DNA from: JAAYWY01 sp050945275
GTDB lineage: Bacteria > Bacillota > DTU030 > DUMP01
DNA length: 16,822 nucleotides
Reading direction: 5' to 3'
Assembly (NCBI GenBank): GCA_050945275.1
Contig: JBMNSQ010000027.1
Span: 1-16,822 of the forward strand
Shown here: positions 15,443-16,822 of the stretch, piece by piece
Position numbering within the stretch: the stretch's first letter is position 1
Layout of the letters: every line of letters starts with the position of its first letter
Translations under genes and position numbers: made by a program
The notes under the pieces: model-generated
Databases searched by the model: none
The model's input: only the letters and a program-made list of their open reading frames with translations
What the model was told of the DNA's origin: nothing

Positions 15443-16323
15443 ACAGCCGCCTCCTCTCTCTCAAGCAGCGGAAAACCTAAATTCTCCCGTTTAGCCACAT
15501 AAGCCTGGGCACACTGGCGGGCCAGGACTCGAACTCGGCCAATAAAGCTCGTGCGCTCTGTAACACTGATCGCTCCCCGAGAATCCAGTAAATTGAACGT
15601 ATGGGAACACTTGAGGATATAGTCATAGGCCGGTAAGACTAAATCCTTTTGTAACAGTTCTTTAGCGGTGCGTTCATAGGTGTCAAAGAGCGTAAATAGA
15701 GTATTCGGATCGGACTCTTCAAAGTTATAGTGGGAATGCTCTACTTCAAATTGGTGAAAGATGTCACCATAGGTAATATCACCAACCCACTTCACATCAT
15801 ACACATTGTCCTGCCCTTGTATAAACATGGCGATACGTTCTAAGCCATAAGTTATCTCCACCGAGACAGGATGAGCATCTAACCCCCCTACCTGCTGAAA
15901 ATAGGTAAACTGGGTGATTTCCATGCCATCCAGCCATACTTCCCACCCCAAACCCCAGGCACCAAGAGTAGGTGATTCCCAGTTGTCCTCTACAAAGCGA
16001 ATGTCATGCACTACTACATCAATACCAAAGGTACTCAGACTCTCTAAGTACAGATCCTGAATGTTGTCAGGCGAAGGCTTTACAATTACTTGAAACTGAT
16101 GGTGCTGGTATAAACGGTTTGGATTTTCGCCGTAACGTCCGTCGTTAGGACGCCGTGACGGCTCGACATAAGCTACTGCCCACGGCTCAGGACCAAGCGT
16201 ACGCAAAAAGGTAGCTGGATTCATGGTGCCCGCACCTTTTTCTACATCGTACGGTTGCTGCAATACGCAACCTTGGTTGGCCCAAAACTCCTGGAGCTTA
16301 AGAATAATTTCCTGGAAATTCAC
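15439..16323 (-). CDS. glyQ: Glycine-tRNA ligase alpha subunit
   Basis: The catalytic chain of the alpha2beta2 glycyl-tRNA synthetase: it activates glycine with ATP. The 294 residues carry the class II motifs and the family signatures F-W-A-N-Q-G-C near the N-terminus, Q-P-Y-D-V-E-K-G-A-G-T-M-N-P, E-P-S-R-R-P-N-D-G-R-Y-G-E-N-P-N-R, and G-L-E-R-I-A-M near residue 160. GTG 16323 has GAGGAGGG 8 nt upstream. The gene is first in its operon, behind a glycine T-box and its own promoter, and it overlaps glyS by 4 nt. In Bacillus recO precedes glyQ; here the flanking repeat occupies that side. Confidence 0.98.
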   Translation of the reverse strand: MNFQEIILKLQEFWANQGCVLQQPYDVEKGAGTMNPATFLRTLGPEPWAVAYVEPSRRPNDGRYGENPNRLYQHHQFQVIVKPSPDNIQDLYLESLSTFGIDVVVHDIRFVEDNWESPTLGAWGLGWEVWLDGMEITQFTYFQQVGGLDAHPVSVEITYGLERIAMFIQGQDNVYDVKWVGDITYGDIFHQFEVEHSHYNFEESDPNTLFTLFDTYERTAKELLQKDLVLPAYDYILKCSHTFNLLDSRGAISVTERTSFIGRVRVLARQCAQAYVAKRENLGFPLLEREEAAV

Positions 16324-16384
16324 TGCACTTTCCCTCCTCTGAAACTAGTCTTTACATGCTAATTGTTAGGTTGGCCAGAAGAAT

Positions 16385-16418
16385 AAAAAATAGCCCCGCC
16401 CCTAGCCAGGGACGAGAC
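16385..16418 (-). terminator. T-box terminator before glyQ
   Basis: An 11-bp stem, GTCTCGTCCCT (16418-16408) with AGGGGCGGGGC (16403-16393) including G-U pairs, and a 4-nt loop, followed by TATTTTTTA on the minus strand. Its 5' arm overlaps the 3' part of the antiterminator, the usual mutually exclusive arrangement. Confidence 0.88.
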
Positions 16419-16592
16419 ATCTCCCGCGGTTCCACCCTGTTTGGCCGACCTTTTTATCGGCCCTCTTTAGTGTCACCTCCATACGCTGCTCCGGGCTCCC
16501 CCAGTTACCGCCACGCTTACAGGTTTCCACCCTCCCTGCTCTCTGTAGAAGCGCTGCTGGTACCGTTTCCCTTCACCGCCAACATATCAGAT
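16385..16592 (-). promoter_or_regulatory. Glycine T-box leader (tRNA-Gly-sensing riboswitch)
   Basis: The T-box reads TGGAACCGCGG (16434-16424). Its UGGA should pair with U-CCA, the 3' end of tRNA-Gly (discriminator U). Upstream are the CAGAGAGC bulge motif (16545-16538), the apical GGTGGAAACC, stem III GGCCGA/TCGGCC (16462-16457 with 16448-16443), and a specifier region GGCGGT (16512-16507) opposite CA in stem I. Both GGC and GGT are glycine codons, so the exact specifier is uncertain. Uncharged tRNA-Gly should favour antitermination and glyQS expression. Confidence 0.93.
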
Positions 16593-16599
16593 TACAAAT

Positions 16600-16628
16600 A
16601 ATGTAGCAAATCTCGACTCACATGTCAA
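16600..16628 (-). promoter_or_regulatory. Sigma-A type promoter of glyQS
   Basis: TTGACA (16628-16623), a 17-nt spacer and TACATT (16605-16600, four of six). Transcription would begin near 16592, right before T-box stem I. Confidence 0.75.
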
Positions 16629-16632
16629 CTTC

Positions 16633-16656
16633 GTCTGTGTCAAGGTCTGTGTCAAG
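16633..16656. repeat. Two tandem 12-bp units at the inner end of the right repeat copy
   Basis: GTCTGTGTCAAG occurs twice in a row (16633-16644 and 16645-16656). One unit belongs to the long inverted repeat; the second lies outside it and is absent at the left copy, where unrelated sequence follows. It could be a slippage duplication or a trace of the insertion event. Confidence 0.7.
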
Positions 16657-16822
16657 ATCTAGTAGGCAAGACACCCATAAAAATAGTTGATGGTAATTAT
16701 TAAGACACCAGTCCGGCTTCAGCAATTCCTCTAAGGACTTGCTTTATCCATAGGCGTCCCGATTGCGGCCCCGTCAGAGCCGGCATCCGTGCTTGTAGCC
16801 AATCACCTGCTTGATTTACCGT
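16645..16822 (-). repeat. Right copy of the terminal inverted repeat
   Basis: The reverse complement of 14-191, with one mismatch at 16723. It ends 16 bp before the -35 box of glyQS, the same distance as between the left copy and the lysA promoter. See the left copy for the interpretation as the end of a multicopy mobile element. Confidence 0.75.
16700..16822 (-). CDS. 3' end of the repeat-borne ORF, second copy (partial)
   Basis: Forty in-frame codons plus a TAA stop run in from the right edge, matching the left copy except for Ala in place of Thr four codons after the Val-Leu-Arg-Gly run begins. The protein is not recognised; a mobile-element product is likely because the copies are so similar. 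Confidence 0.4.
   Translation of the reverse strand, partial: TVNQAGDWLQARMPALTGPQSGRLWIKQVLRGIAEAGLVS

Noticed and set aside
16356..16601. 81-codon + strand ORF
   Set aside because: It is antisense to the glycine T-box and has no SD; the conserved RNA explains the region.
1..16822. CRISPR array, tRNA or rRNA genes, prophage or defence genes
   Set aside because: No spaced direct repeats, cloverleaf sequences, or phage or defence proteins were seen; the window is packed with housekeeping genes.

Overview
The window is a moderate-GC piece of a Firmicutes (Bacillota) chromosome, most likely from a Clostridia/Peptococcaceae-like lineage. The signs are strong Shine-Dalgarno (SD) sites, sigma-A type TTGACA/TATAAT promoters, a lysine riboswitch, a glycine T-box, split glyQ/glyS, an RNase P RNA with type-A-looking core sequences, and the conserved block glyQ-glyS-ccpN-ppsR ... 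dnaG-rpoD-trmK-nif3, which from memory resembles the B. subtilis order. The species cannot be named from sequence alone.

Layout. (1) Positions 1-191 and 16645-16822 are inverted copies of one repeat (178 bp aligned, one mismatch). Each carries the 3' end of the same unidentified ORF pointing inward. The window probably starts and stops inside a multicopy mobile element. (2) On the + strand, a very good promoter, a lysine riboswitch and lysA (567-1904) are followed by rnpB (about 1985-2330). rnpB ends at a hairpin that also ends the converging minus-strand operon. (3) Everything else is on the minus strand. Read in the direction of transcription: promoter, glycine T-box, glyQ, glyS; then ccpN-ppsR-ppdK; then dgt; a small Cys-rich unknown gene; then dnaG-rpoD-trmK-nif3-rnhA.

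How the genes fit together. glyQS makes Gly-tRNA and is controlled by uncharged tRNA-Gly through the T-box. ccpN-ppsR-ppdK is a module for the pyruvate/PEP node: a CBS-domain repressor, the bifunctional kinase/phosphorylase that switches PPDK off and on, and PPDK itself, with ppsR and ppdK overlapping by 4 nt. dgt, dnaG and rpoD are replication and transcription housekeeping genes; trmK, nif3 and rnhA are short co-transcribed neighbours. lysA makes lysine under a lysine riboswitch.

No defence system, prophage, CRISPR array or clearly new multi-gene system is visible. The points most worth a second look are: the apparently non-canonical (ATC or GTA) start of ppsR behind two tandem SD sequences; the unclear starts of ccpN and trmK, with a small in-frame upstream ORF before ccpN; the probable SD-sequestering platform of the lysine riboswitch; the Cys-rich unknown protein; and the inverted repeats whose inner ends lie at the same distance from the two outermost promoters.
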